A DNA stretch of 64,000 bases, from assembly GCF_031450805.1 (NCBI RefSeq), contig NZ_JARTVY010000002.1, positions 930,001 to 994,000 on the forward strand, written 5' to 3'. The stretch is from Caballeronia sp031450805. Its GTDB lineage: Bacteria; Pseudomonadota; Gammaproteobacteria; Burkholderiales; Burkholderiaceae. The notes under the pieces are model-generated. The model ran no database searches, was not told where the DNA came from, and worked only from the letters and a program-made list of their open reading frames with translations. Positions 8,076-16,307 of this stretch are shown in pieces. The translations under genes were made by a program, and so were the position numbers. The stretch's first letter is position 1, and each line of letters starts with the position of its first letter.

Positions 8076-8833
8076 CTCTTCGAGAACCGCTCGACGATCG
8101 CGCTCACGAGATCCACCGGGACCGGAAACACGATCGTCGAGTTCTTGTCACCGGCAATCGTCGTGAGCGTCTGCAGATAGCGCAACTGCATCGCTTGCGG
8201 CGCCTGCGCAAGCATCTGCGCCGCCTGCAGCAGTTTCTCGGACGCCTGCAACTCGCCTTCCGCATGAATGATCTTCGCGCGACGCTCGCGTTCGGCTTCG
8301 GCCTGACGGGCGATCGCGCGAATCATCGTCTCGTTGATGTCCACGTCCTTGATCTCGACGTTCGATACCTTGATGCCCCACGCATCGGTCTGCGCATCCA
8401 GCACGCGCTGAATGTCGCTGTTGAGGCGCTCGCGCTCGGACAGGAGTTCGTCGAGTTCATGCTTGCCGAGAATCGCGCGCAGCGTGGTCTGCGACAGCTG
8501 GCTCGTCGCATCCAGAAAGCGCGCGACCTGAATCACGGCCTTCTCCGGATCGACGACGCGAAAGTACACGACGGCGTTCACCTTCACAGACACGTTGTCG
8601 CGTGTGATGACGTCCTGCGGCGGCACGTCGAACACGACGGTGCGCAGGTCCATGCGAACGACTTGCTGCACGACCGGAATGATCAGCACGAGCCCCGGTC
8701 CCTTCACCTTCCAGAAGCGCCCGAGCATGAACACGACGCCGCGCTCGTACTCCCGAAAAATCCGCACCGCCGACGCCAGGATGAACACGACGAGCGCAAT
8801 CACGATGCCGCTAAAGCCGAAGGTAAGCCCCAT
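8072..8833 (-). CDS. Slipin (SPFH/band 7, stomatin-like membrane protein)
   Basis: This 253-residue protein is anchored by one N-terminal membrane helix (about residues 7-24) and continues into an SPFH/band 7 domain (EYERGVVFMLGRF, IIPVVQQVVRMDLR) and a charged coiled-coil region (about 170-215). Bacterial slipins assemble in membrane microdomains and are almost always encoded with an NfeD partner; here nfeD ends 12 bp upstream. NfeD-1b can cleave the slipin C-terminus in archaea, but a function in this organism is not known. It forms the last gene of a BON-nfeD-slipin unit. Confidence 0.93.
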   Translation of the reverse strand: MGLTFGFSGIVIALVVFILASAVRIFREYERGVVFMLGRFWKVKGPGLVLIIPVVQQVVRMDLRTVVFDVPPQDVITRDNVSVKVNAVVYFRVVDPEKAVIQVARFLDATSQLSQTTLRAILGKHELDELLSERERLNSDIQRVLDAQTDAWGIKVSNVEIKDVDINETMIRAIARQAEAERERRAKIIHAEGELQASEKLLQAAQMLAQAPQAMQLRYLQTLTTIAGDKNSTIVFPVPVDLVSAIVERFSKS

Positions 8834-8845
8834 GTTTCTAGCCTC

Positions 8846-10210
8846 TCAAGCTGCCTGCTGACGTTGATCTTCGAGCGGCTCGACGGTGAGCGTGAGACCG
8901 TCGCGCGCGACGACCCGCACTCGCTCGCCCGCGCCGGGCAAGCCGCGCGCCTCTGTTGTCTGCACGCGCCAGCGTTCGCCGTGCACGCGAGCCCATCCGC
9001 TGTCGCCGTTCGACTCCAGCATCACGCCGATGCTGCCCAGCATCGCCTCGCCGCCGCTCACGACGGGGCGCTTGCGCGCCTTCAACGCGGCGCCCGACAC
9101 CGCGAACACGAAGAGCGCCGTGGTCGCCGCGAGCGCAAGCACGACGCTCACCGGAATGCCGAAGCCGGGCACGTCGGTATCGATCAGCATCAGCGCGCCG
9201 ATCGCGAACGCGACGATTCCGCCGATGCCGAGCGCACCGAACGTCGGCAGGAACATTTCCGCGATCAGACAGCCGGTGCCGAGCAGGATCAGGCCCAGGC
9301 CGACGTAGCTGATCGGCAGAAGCTGCAACGCGAACAGTCCGACGAGCAGGCAGATCGCGCCCGCGACGCCCGGCAGCACGAATCCCGGATTGGCGAACTC
9401 GAAGAACAGCCCGTACATGCCGATCATCATCAGGATCAGCGCGACGCTCGGATCGGTGATCGCCGCGAGAAAGCGGCTGCGCCAGTCCGGCTGAAGGACG
9501 ATGACGGGCGCCGCGCGCGTCGCGAGCGTGCGTTCGCCGAGCGCCGTGCGGACGTGGCGGCCGTCGAGTTTCGCGAGCAGATCGGGCGTGTCCGTCGCGG
9601 TCACGTCGATGACTTTCTGCGCGAGCGCCTCGTTCGCCGACAGCGCGACGGCCTCGCGCACCGCGCGCTCCGCCCATTGCTCGTTGCGGCCCCGCAATTG
9701 CGCGAGGCCGCGGATATACGCGGCGGCGTCCTGCACCTGCTTGCGTGTTTCGGCGGACGATTCATCGGGCGATGACGCCGCCCGCTCCTTGCCGCCCATG
9801 CCGAGCTGAACAGGCGTGGCCGCGCCCAGATTCGTGCCGGGCGCCATCGCGGCGATATGGCTCGCATAGACGATGTACGTGCCCGCGCTCGCCGCCCGCG
9901 CCCCGCTCGGCGCAATGAACGCAGCCACCGGCACGGGCGACGCGAGCATCGCCTGAATGATCGAGCGCATCGACAGGTCGAGGCCGCCGGGCGTGTCGAT
10001 CCGCAGCACGGCGAGTTGCGCGTGCTCGTCGGCGGCGCGGGACAGCGAGCGCACGACGAAATCCGCGCTCGCCGGGCCGATGGCGCCCGACAGCGGGATC
10101 ACGACGACCGGAGCGGCGGCATCGGCCGGCAGCGCGACGAAGCCGAGCGCGGCCGCCAGCACGAGGCGTCGCACGAAAAGAAGCAGCCAGTCAGCGAAAA
10201 TCGTTGTCAT
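8846..10210 (-). CDS. nfeD: NfeD family membrane serine protease (long form)
   Basis: The 454-residue long-form NfeD has a signal peptide (1-33), a ClpP/SppA-like serine protease domain (about 34-225), four to five membrane helices (about 245-365) and a C-terminal OB-fold NfeD domain (about 385-450). The catalytic dyad can be placed at S108 in ASAGTYI and K141 in MGGKER, by analogy with archaeal NfeD-1b. The ATG at 10210 starts directly before the signal peptide; an 11-codon upstream extension is possible. It precedes its slipin partner by 12 bp and follows the BON protein gene by 29 bp. Confidence 0.92.
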   Translation of the reverse strand: MTTIFADWLLLFVRRLVLAAALGFVALPADAAAPVVVIPLSGAIGPASADFVVRSLSRAADEHAQLAVLRIDTPGGLDLSMRSIIQAMLASPVPVAAFIAPSGARAASAGTYIVYASHIAAMAPGTNLGAATPVQLGMGGKERAASSPDESSAETRKQVQDAAAYIRGLAQLRGRNEQWAERAVREAVALSANEALAQKVIDVTATDTPDLLAKLDGRHVRTALGERTLATRAAPVIVLQPDWRSRFLAAITDPSVALILMMIGMYGLFFEFANPGFVLPGVAGAICLLVGLFALQLLPISYVGLGLILLGTGCLIAEMFLPTFGALGIGGIVAFAIGALMLIDTDVPGFGIPVSVVLALAATTALFVFAVSGAALKARKRPVVSGGEAMLGSIGVMLESNGDSGWARVHGERWRVQTTEARGLPGAGERVRVVARDGLTLTVEPLEDQRQQAA

Positions 10211-10239
10211 CGGCAATCGCCGGCCGCAGCCGGCGTCGC

Positions 10240-10743
10240 TCACGGTCTCGCTTTCAGCTTAGGCGATAGAACAGTCGTCCGGTCGATGACTTTCTCGACA
10301 TCGGCCGTCTCGCCCAGTTCGGAGACGAAGCGCGCCGTGTCGAAATCGGGCGACACGCAGCCGTCGATATAAACGAAGCGGCGCTGCAAGGTGAGCCACA
10401 GGCTCGTTTTCTCGCGCCATTGCAGCGATGCGTTCAGCGCGTTCAGGCGGCGTGCGACGCTTTCGGCGATTTCCTTGTCATAGGCGTAGCTATTCGGCAG
10501 ACGGCAGCGGCCCGCCAGCCAGCAGCTATTGCCGCGTTCGATGCGGTAGTGCGCTTCGTCGATCCATTCGTTCCCGGTTTCGAACGGGCCGCGCGGCGCG
10601 GGGCAGGAGACAATGGCGCTGGAGACGTGGAGGAAGGGATCGTTGCCGCGATTGGCGGGCGTATCGTCGGCGTGAGCGGCGCTCATCAGCGTCGCAAGAG
10701 CGAGCACGCGCGTTGCATACTTGCTGGAAAGCGATGTGCGCAT
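10240..10743 (-). CDS. Periplasmic BON-domain protein
   Basis: The 167-residue product has a signal peptide (about 1-25, cleavage after SAAHA) and a single BON-like domain in its C-terminal half (IAESVARRLNAL ... LQRRFVYIDGCVS ... VEKVIDRTTVL). BON domains bind phospholipid surfaces, as in OsmY. Three cysteines in the mature part suggest a disulphide. The ATG at 10743 was chosen because the signal peptide begins there; the longer frame to 10830 overlaps the divergent yjbQ start. It is the first gene of a unit with nfeD and slipin, so it may belong to the same envelope-stress function. Confidence 0.7.
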   Translation of the reverse strand: MRTSLSSKYATRVLALATLMSAAHADDTPANRGNDPFLHVSSAIVSCPAPRGPFETGNEWIDEAHYRIERGNSCWLAGRCRLPNSYAYDKEIAESVARRLNALNASLQWREKTSLWLTLQRRFVYIDGCVSPDFDTARFVSELGETADVEKVIDRTTVLSPKLKARP

Positions 10744-10817
10744 CGGTGACGTCCGTGAGCCAGCCATGGCAAAGCATAGAACATCAACATGAACACTCAG
10801 CTCGATACGGAAACCAA

Positions 10818-11237
10818 ATGAAACAGGCAATGCATCATCTAAGGCTCGCCACGCGCTCGCGCGGGCTGCACGAAGTCACGCGCGATATCGACCGGTGGAT
10901 CGACATGCAGGACATCCGCTCCGGTCTGCTGACGGTTTTCTGCCGGCATACGTCGGCATCGCTGCTGATTCAGGAGAATGCCGATCCCGATGTGCGCGCC
11001 GATCTCGAGCGCTATTTCGAAACCGTCGCGCCGGAAGCGCCGGGCCGTTATATCCACGCTGCGGAAGGCCCCGACGACATGCCCGCGCATCTGCGCACCG
11101 CGCTGACGAACGTGCAGCTTTCGATTCCCGTGGAAGCCGGGCGCATGGTGCTCGGCACATGGCAAGGCATCTACGTGTTCGAACATCGGGCGTCGCCGCA
11201 TGACCGCGAACTGGTGCTGCATCTGATCGGCGAGTGA
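10818..11237 (+). CDS. YjbQ family protein (UPF0047, secondary thiamine-phosphate synthase enzyme)
   Basis: This 139-residue protein is a full-length YjbQ/UPF0047 member. The family motifs FCRHTSASLLIQENADP (about residues 43-59) and GTWQGIYVFEHR near the C-terminus are present, including the conserved histidines of the active-site pocket. Overproduced E. coli YjbQ can replace thiamine-phosphate synthase weakly, hence the database name, but the physiological role is unknown. A second ATG four codons downstream is also possible. It is divergent from the BON gene and converges with brnA. Confidence 0.9.
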   Translation: MKQAMHHLRLATRSRGLHEVTRDIDRWIDMQDIRSGLLTVFCRHTSASLLIQENADPDVRADLERYFETVAPEAPGRYIHAAEGPDDMPAHLRTALTNVQLSIPVEAGRMVLGTWQGIYVFEHRASPHDRELVLHLIGE

Positions 11238-11249
11238 TTCGTTTGACGC

Positions 11250-11540
11250 TCACCCGCCGCTCGCGACCGGATGCTCGCGCAGCCACTCGCGCAACGCGTC
11301 GTTCATGCGCGTCTGCCAGCCCGCGCCGCCCGCGCGAAACGCCGCGACGATATCGGCGTCATACCGCACGGTGAGCTGAACCTTCGGCGATTCACTCGGC
11401 GGACGGCCGATCCGCCGTGTCATGGTCTCGTACAGGGCGTCGGAAGGGACGAACGTTGCCGGATCGGACCGGATGCCGCGCTGGATCGCGGCTTCTTCCG
11501 CCGGCGTGTTCCGCGCCAATTTTTTCGATGCTGCGTTCAT
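11250..11540 (-). CDS. brnA: BrnA family antitoxin
   Basis: The 96-residue protein carries a C-terminal ribbon-helix-helix-like segment typical of BrnA (KVQLTVRYDADIVAAFRAGGAGWQTRMNDALREWL, about residues 52-88). BrnA neutralises BrnT by dimerising it and autorepresses the operon through DNA binding. The N-terminal third is acidic and flexible and should be the toxin-binding part. Its start lies 149 nt before the annotated end of the brnT frame, so the two genes overlap unusually far. Confidence 0.88.
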   Translation of the reverse strand: MNAASKKLARNTPAEEAAIQRGIRSDPATFVPSDALYETMTRRIGRPPSESPKVQLTVRYDADIVAAFRAGGAGWQTRMNDALREWLREHPVASGG

Positions 11541-11799
11541 ATCTGTCTACCTCACGATTATTCGCACGGCGCACGCTGATGATGCGCAGCGCCGCGCCCC
11601 GCTGGGTGAACACCACGCAATAGAGCCGTGACTCGACCGGCGCATAGCCGATCTCGCGGAGTTCGCCATAGTCTTTCCGATCGTCCACGGCGGACATGAC
11701 TTCGCGCCAGTCGATACGATGCGCCAGTTCCAGCGAGACGCCGTGCCGGCTGCGATTCAGCGCGTCCTTGAGCGGATCGAACAGAATGTCGATTTGCAT
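11392..11799 (-). CDS. brnT: BrnT family toxin with overlong C-terminus overlapping brnA
   Basis: BrnT is a RelE-fold ribonuclease that inhibits translation under stress. Residues 1-90 match the whole usual BrnT (FDPLKDALNRSRHGVSLELA at the start, GAALRIISVRRANNREVDRYE at the end). The frame then stays open for about 45 further residues (to 135), all of which overlap brnA in another frame. The tail is Arg/Asp/His rich and looks like out-of-frame translation, so a lost stop codon is the simplest explanation. Order toxin-then-antitoxin is normal for this family. Confidence 0.85.
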   Translation of the reverse strand: MQIDILFDPLKDALNRSRHGVSLELAHRIDWREVMSAVDDRKDYGELREIGYAPVESRLYCVVFTQRGAALRIISVRRANNREVDRYERSIEKIGAEHAGGRSRDPARHPVRSGNVRPFRRPVRDHDTADRPSAE

Positions 11800-11906
11800 T
11801 TATCGTAACTACGAAAAAGAAGAATAACAAGGCGCGCGGCGATGCGTGTCACAAACTTTTGCGTTCGCGACCCGGCGTGCCGCACCACCTCATTCTTCCT
11901 TCTGCG

Positions 11907-12677
11907 TCACGGTTTTTCGATAGACCGATCGGCTAATCCGCAGGTGTGGTCCTGAAGCTCTTCCGACGACGCCCAGTCGCCGAAGCCGACCTGATCGTTG
12001 AGCAGATAGAACGCGGGCGCGCCGTCGCGGCGGAACGCACCGGCGAGCAGCAGCGTCTGATCGCCCATCGCGCGGCCTTCGCGGGCGAGCGTCGCTGCGA
12101 GCAGCCTGAACGGATCGGTGTGCGAGAGATCGGCATCGTCAATGCGCATCGCGCGATAGCGATGCCCGCGCAGGCGCATCGGCAGCGGCGTCCACTCCGC
12201 GCCGATGCCCGGCCCGGCCTCGTGAAGCGCCTCGGCGACATCCGCCGCGAGGCAATCGATATGAATGTGCAACTGGTTTTGCGTCCGTCCGCTGGCGGAA
12301 TTGATCGCGAGCGAGACCCGGTCGCGAGGCAAGGGACGGCGCAATGCGTCGTCGACATAACGGCGGGCTTTCCAGGCATCGCGCCAGTAGTTCGGGGCGT
12401 CGGCGGCGAGCAGTTCGGGGCTTTCGATGCCACTCACGCGCGCCGTCGGAATCAGCAGATATTGCGCGACCCCGACGATGTCCTTCAGCACGGCATAGCC
12501 GCCCGCGAGATCGACCTCCGCGCACGGTTGCGTGACGGGCGCGCCCCGCGCTGCCGGGACACACTGTCCGTTGACGATATCCCACAGCGCGTCGGGATTC
12601 GCGGCGCGCGCGGCGGACAGCGCGAGGCCGAGCGTTGCGGCGACGCCGGATACGATGAGCTTCTTGACGACATGCAT
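11907..12677 (-). CDS. cdh: CDP-diacylglycerol pyrophosphatase
   Basis: The 256-residue protein hydrolyses CDP-diacylglycerol to phosphatidate and CMP. It has a signal/anchor peptide (residues 1-25) and the HIT-like catalytic motif QLHIHIDC at 135-142 with H137 and H139. The SGRTQNQLHIH context and the length are typical of bacterial Cdh. The ATG at 12677 was preferred over the TTG three codons upstream. It stands alone between brnT and the DUF4148 gene. Assignment is from the diagnostic motif and overall pattern; no neighbour supports a particular physiological trigger. Confidence 0.88.
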   Translation of the reverse strand: MHVVKKLIVSGVAATLGLALSAARAANPDALWDIVNGQCVPAARGAPVTQPCAEVDLAGGYAVLKDIVGVAQYLLIPTARVSGIESPELLAADAPNYWRDAWKARRYVDDALRRPLPRDRVSLAINSASGRTQNQLHIHIDCLAADVAEALHEAGPGIGAEWTPLPMRLRGHRYRAMRIDDADLSHTDPFRLLAATLAREGRAMGDQTLLLAGAFRRDGAPAFYLLNDQVGFGDWASSEELQDHTCGLADRSIEKP

Positions 12678-12768
12678 CGGCAGCAATCCAGCGGGGCAAA
12701 AGGTTAGCGTGCCGGATTATGCTGGCAGACGTGTGAAAGCAGTGAAAGCCCCGGGAATCGAGCGCACA

Positions 12769-12807
12769 TGAAAAAGCGCCAGCCGCGAACGTCACGACTG
12801 GCGCTTT
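12769..12807 (-). terminator. Rho-independent terminator of the DUF4148 gene
   Basis: Read on the minus strand, a perfect 10-bp stem (AAAGCGCCAG / CTGGCGCTTT, arms at 12798-12807 and 12773-12782) with a 15-nt loop is followed by a T run. It lies about 60 bp after the DUF4148 stop codon. Confidence 0.88.
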
Positions 12808-12869
12808 CCGACACTTCCACTGCTACCGCCAACCTCTACTGCCAACCTCTACTACTACCGCGCTTCGCC

Positions 12870-13193
12870 TTAATGGCCGAAGTACACCGAATTGCGATCC
12901 GACATCGAGAGGGTCGCACCCGAACGCGAGCCCGACTGCGCCGTGCCGGCCGCCGACGGACCGTACGACGTTGCGGCGACACCTTCTTCGGCGTTCACGC
13001 GCGCCTGCGCAGCCTGCAGATTTTGCGGATACGAAACGCGATCTTGCGACGGGTTGTAGCCGGCCTTCTCCAGTTGAACGAGTTCGGCACGGACTTGCTC
13101 GCGGGTCAGCGCGCCGTTGTTTTGCGCGAAAGCGAACGTCGGAGCGGCCAGAGCCGAAGCGATGACGAGAGCCGGAACAAAGGACTTGATCAT
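12870..13193 (-). CDS. DUF4148 domain-containing exported protein
   Basis: This 107-residue exported protein has a signal peptide (about residues 1-23, ending AFA) and the DUF4148 core, LTREQVRAELVQLEKAGYNPSQDRVSYPQNLQAAQ-like, in the first half of the mature chain. DUF4148 proteins are small, highly expressed periplasmic proteins of unknown function, multiplied in Burkholderiaceae. The C-terminal 40 residues are Ser/Ala/Gly rich and probably disordered. It is monocistronic with its own terminator; a GGAG-type ribosome site precedes ATG 13193, and a 15-bp palindrome lies 108 bp upstream. Confidence 0.9.
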   Translation of the reverse strand: MIKSFVPALVIASALAAPTFAFAQNNGALTREQVRAELVQLEKAGYNPSQDRVSYPQNLQAAQARVNAEEGVAATSYGPSAAGTAQSGSRSGATLSMSDRNSVYFGH

Positions 13194-13300
13194 GATGAAA
13201 CCTCCAGTAGTCTTGTTTTGAGATCGAAACCGGAATCGGGAGCTTTTTAAGCGCTGTCTGATTTCGTTTCGTTGAAAGCAAGTTTAGGAGGGCAGCGAAC

Positions 13301-13315
13301 TAGGGGAAACCCCTA
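13301..13315. repeat. 15-bp palindrome in the 312-bp hutG/DUF4148 intergenic region
   Basis: TAGGGG AAA CCCCTA is a perfect inverted repeat with a 3-nt centre. It lies 108 bp upstream of the DUF4148 start and about 190 bp beyond the hutG stop. It could be a regulator site or short hairpin. Nothing else is recognisable in 13194-13505. Confidence 0.5.
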
Positions 13316-13505
13316 TTTCAGCTAAAGATATTTGTTGGATCGACAACAATCTACTTCGCGGGCTTGGGACGCACTAGCGCATCGATGGAAGGCACAGGGG
13401 CTTGATTTTTCTAGCGAATCAGCAGCGCGCTGGCTGTTCGAGAAGGCAACCTGTAAGCACCGGCCATTGCGCCGGCGTCAGTCCGCCGTCACGTTCGCGC
13501 CAGAA

Positions 13506-14336
13506 TCATCGCGCGGCGACGTAGTCGGTCGCTGCGCCGAGCAATTCGCGCAACAACGGCTGGACCTGGCTCGCGCGGGTTTCATCGTAGGCATAGGGCG
13601 ACGACTCCTCCATGTACGTCGCCTGCGTCAGCTCCAGTTGAACCGCGTGGATGCCGTTCGCAGGATCGCCGTAGCGCCGGGTAATGTAGCCGCCCTTGAA
13701 ACGTCCGTTCGCCACGCTGGAGTATCGACCGTCGCGTTCGACGATTTCCGCCAGCCGCCCGGCCAGCCCCGCCGCCGCCGACGCGCCATCCGCCGTCCCG
13801 AAGTTGAACTCGGGCAGGCGGCCCTCGAAGAAGCGCGGCACGACCGAGCGGATCGAATGCGCTTCCCACAGCAGCACGCGGCCGTGCGTATCCCGCAGGG
13901 CGGCGAGTTCGGTCGCGAGCGCGTCGTGATACGGCTGCCAGTACAACGCGCGGCGGGCATCGATCTGTTCGCGCGACGGCGCATGCCCGGGCCGATAGAG
14001 CGGTTCCTTGTCGAAGGTATCGACGGGACAGAGGCCGGTCGTGTCGCGGCCCGGATAGAGGTTCGCGTCGTCGGGCGGGCGATTCAGATCGATGACGTAG
14101 CGCGCGTATTCCGGCAGCAGGATCGACGCGCCCATCTCGCGTGCGAAGGCATAAAGCCGTTCGAGATGCCAGTCGCAGTCATCGACGCAGAGCGCGACCG
14201 GCGTCATCTCTTCGACGAGCGCTTCCGGAATGCGCGTGCCCCGATGCGGAATCGAGATCAGAAGCGGCGCCGTGCCGCGCTTGAGCGTGTAGATGGAACA
14301 ATCTCTGGTGGTTTCCATGTCGGCGGTCTCGGTCAT
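13506..14336 (-). CDS. hutG: N-formylglutamate deformylase
   Basis: HutG hydrolyses N-formylglutamate to formate and glutamate, the last step of the five-enzyme histidine pathway. The 276 residues match the N-formylglutamate amidohydrolase family, with the metal-site segments LLISIPHRG near residue 27-35, DLNRPP and VLLWEAHSI. It is the last gene of the hutH-C-D-F-G unit, 6 bp after hutF. The ATG at 14336 gives a 6-residue longer N-terminus than an internal ATG; both fit. Presence of HutF as well as HutG shows that formiminoglutamate is deiminated first, rather than split by formimidoylglutamase. Confidence 0.95.
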   Translation of the reverse strand: MTETADMETTRDCSIYTLKRGTAPLLISIPHRGTRIPEALVEEMTPVALCVDDCDWHLERLYAFAREMGASILLPEYARYVIDLNRPPDDANLYPGRDTTGLCPVDTFDKEPLYRPGHAPSREQIDARRALYWQPYHDALATELAALRDTHGRVLLWEAHSIRSVVPRFFEGRLPEFNFGTADGASAAAGLAGRLAEIVERDGRYSSVANGRFKGGYITRRYGDPANGIHAVQLELTQATYMEESSPYAYDETRASQVQPLLRELLGAATDYVAAR

Positions 14337-14342
14337 TGAAGC

Positions 14343-15722
14343 TCACGCGAGCAGCGTCTGCACAGCCTCGCGATAACGCCCGAGCGCCGCCTCTTCGCCG
14401 GCGTGGCGGCGGGCGTCGATCACCTTGCGGCCGCTCGTGAACACATCGCGGATGGGCGTCTCGCCATGCTCGCAGAAAACGGCGCTGGAAAGCCAGCTCT
14501 CGCATGGATGTCCGCCGATGCCCGCATGTGCTTCGTCCAGCACGATCCAGTCCGCGCGCATGCCGGCCGCGAGCGCGCCGATGCGCCGCCCGCTCGCGCT
14601 TGCGCCGCCGTCGAGCGCGGCGTCGAACAGACGGTCGGCCGGGCGGCTCGACTCCGCAGAAGCGAGCACGTTGCGCTCGCGCCGCCATAGACGCTGGCCG
14701 TATTCGAAGAGACGCAACTCCGAGCGCCAGTCGACGCCCACGTGACTATCCGAACCGATGCCGATGCGTCCGCCCGCATCGAGATAATCGCGCGCCGGAA
14801 AGACGCCGTCGCCGAGGTTCGCTTCGGTCGTCAGGCACAGGCCCGCGACGGCACGGCTCGCGGCGAGGCGCTGCAATTCGGCGGCGTCGATATGCGTCGC
14901 GTGCACGAGGCACCAGCGCGCATCGACGTCGAAACGGTCGAGCAGCCATTGCACCGGGCGCTGGCCGGTCTGCGCGATGCACGCATCGACTTCGGCAAGC
15001 TGCTCCGCGACGTGGATATGCACCGGCCCGCGATCGAAGCGCGCGTCGAACCCTTCGAGCAGCGCCGCCAGCGATTCGCCCGACACCGCCCGCAGCGAAT
15101 GCGGCGCGACGCCATAACGCCGCGAGCCGTTCTCGGGCCGCGCCTGCGCGAGCGTATCGAGCAAGTGCAGCAGGCTGTCGGGCGTGTTGATGAAACGCCG
15201 CTGATCGTCGCGTGGCGCGGCGTTGCCGAATCCGCTGTATTGGTAGAGCACCGGCAGCATCGTGATGCCGATCCCCGCGCGCTCCGCCGAATCGACGACG
15301 CGTTCGGCCAGTTCGGCGCGGTTCGCGTAAGGGCCGCCGTCGTTCGCGTGATGCACGTAATGGAACTCGCAGACCGACGTATAACCGGCCTTCAGCATCT
15401 CGATGTAGAGCCAGTGCGCGATATCCGCGAGCACGCCCGGCTCGATCTTCGCGGCGAAGCGGTACATCAGGTCGCGCCAGCTCCAGAAGGTATCGGCGGC
15501 GCTCGCGCGATATTCGGTCAGGCCCGCCATCGCGCGCTGGAAAGCATGCGAATGCAGATTGGGCATGCCGGGCAGCACCGGCCCCTTCGCCCTTTCGACG
15601 CCGGCCGGCGCGGCGCTGTCCGCTTCGACGCGCACGAGCGCGCCGTCGTCGTTCCATTCGATGAGCACGTCGCGCCGCCAGCCGTCGGGCAGGCGCGCGT
15701 GGTCGGCGAAGAACAGGTTCAT
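14343..15722 (-). CDS. hutF: Formimidoylglutamate deiminase
   Basis: HutF deiminates N-formimino-L-glutamate to N-formyl-L-glutamate and ammonia. The 459-residue amidohydrolase-superfamily protein shows the HxH metal motif at H57 and H59 (NLHSHAFQRAM), further ligand motifs in VHIHVAEQ and the terminal Asp motif GIGSDSHVGVD. The sequence TEYRASAADTFWSWRDLMYRF is typical of HutF rather than guanine or adenosine deaminase. It is 20 bp downstream of hutD and 6 bp upstream of hutG. The start at 15722 gives the expected MNLFF N-terminus. Confidence 0.95.
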   Translation of the reverse strand: MNLFFADHARLPDGWRRDVLIEWNDDGALVRVEADSAAPAGVERAKGPVLPGMPNLHSHAFQRAMAGLTEYRASAADTFWSWRDLMYRFAAKIEPGVLADIAHWLYIEMLKAGYTSVCEFHYVHHANDGGPYANRAELAERVVDSAERAGIGITMLPVLYQYSGFGNAAPRDDQRRFINTPDSLLHLLDTLAQARPENGSRRYGVAPHSLRAVSGESLAALLEGFDARFDRGPVHIHVAEQLAEVDACIAQTGQRPVQWLLDRFDVDARWCLVHATHIDAAELQRLAASRAVAGLCLTTEANLGDGVFPARDYLDAGGRIGIGSDSHVGVDWRSELRLFEYGQRLWRRERNVLASAESSRPADRLFDAALDGGASASGRRIGALAAGMRADWIVLDEAHAGIGGHPCESWLSSAVFCEHGETPIRDVFTSGRKVIDARRHAGEEAALGRYREAVQTLLA

Positions 15723-15742
15723 GTGACTTCTCTCCGATGCCG

Positions 15743-16306
15743 TCAAAGCAGGTCGATGCCGATGTGAAGCCAGGCGCTGTCCGGCGCGGCTTCGACGCAT
15801 GACGCGGTGCGGTCGATGCGCAACGTATCGCCGGCGTCGAGCGTGACGCCGTGCTCTCTCAGGGTCAGGCCACCGCTCACGCAATGGATGAACGTGACGT
15901 CGTGCCGGGCCGTGGTTTCGCAGACCGCACCGCGCCGCACGTCCACCGACGCCCGCGCCCGATCGCGCCGCACCATCACGTTGAAGTCGCGGGTCGGTCC
16001 GGCAAGCAAGGCCGCGTGAATCGGCGTTTCGCCTGCGAATCGCGCGATCGCGAGCGGCCGGTCCAGTGCATGCACGCGCCCGTCCGTTTCGGTAAGCCGC
16101 ATGCCCGCGCCGCCGAGCAGCACGAGCACGCGGTCCACGCCGGGAAACGCGGAAAACGCCCCATCCGCCGATACATCCGCGACGGAGAGCCGCCACGCGA
16201 AGGCATCGAGCGACGCTCCCGGCGGGCTGGCCGCAATCTCGCGTGTGACGCCGCCGCCGTTTTTCCACGGCATGTCGATGAGCGAAGCGGCGGGAATGAT
16301 CGTCAC
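15743..16306 (-). CDS. hutD: HutD family protein
   Basis: The 187-residue HutD is a bicupin-fold accessory protein of histidine utilisation. Motifs include MPWKNGGGVTREIA near the N-terminus and DFNVMVRRD in the middle. In Pseudomonas HutD limits excess hut expression and binds small ligands such as formylglutamate, but it is not an enzyme of the pathway. It lies 1 bp after hutC and 20 bp before hutF. Length and termini are normal. Confidence 0.93.
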   Translation of the reverse strand: MTIIPAASLIDMPWKNGGGVTREIAASPPGASLDAFAWRLSVADVSADGAFSAFPGVDRVLVLLGGAGMRLTETDGRVHALDRPLAIARFAGETPIHAALLAGPTRDFNVMVRRDRARASVDVRRGAVCETTARHDVTFIHCVSGGLTLREHGVTLDAGDTLRIDRTASCVEAAPDSAWLHIGIDLL

Positions 16307-16307
16307 G

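Noticed and set aside
7769..9775. A 668-codon plus-strand open frame across the AhpD-like, slipin and nfeD genes
   Set aside because: It is out of frame with three well-supported genes and has shadow-type composition (Arg, Asp, His).
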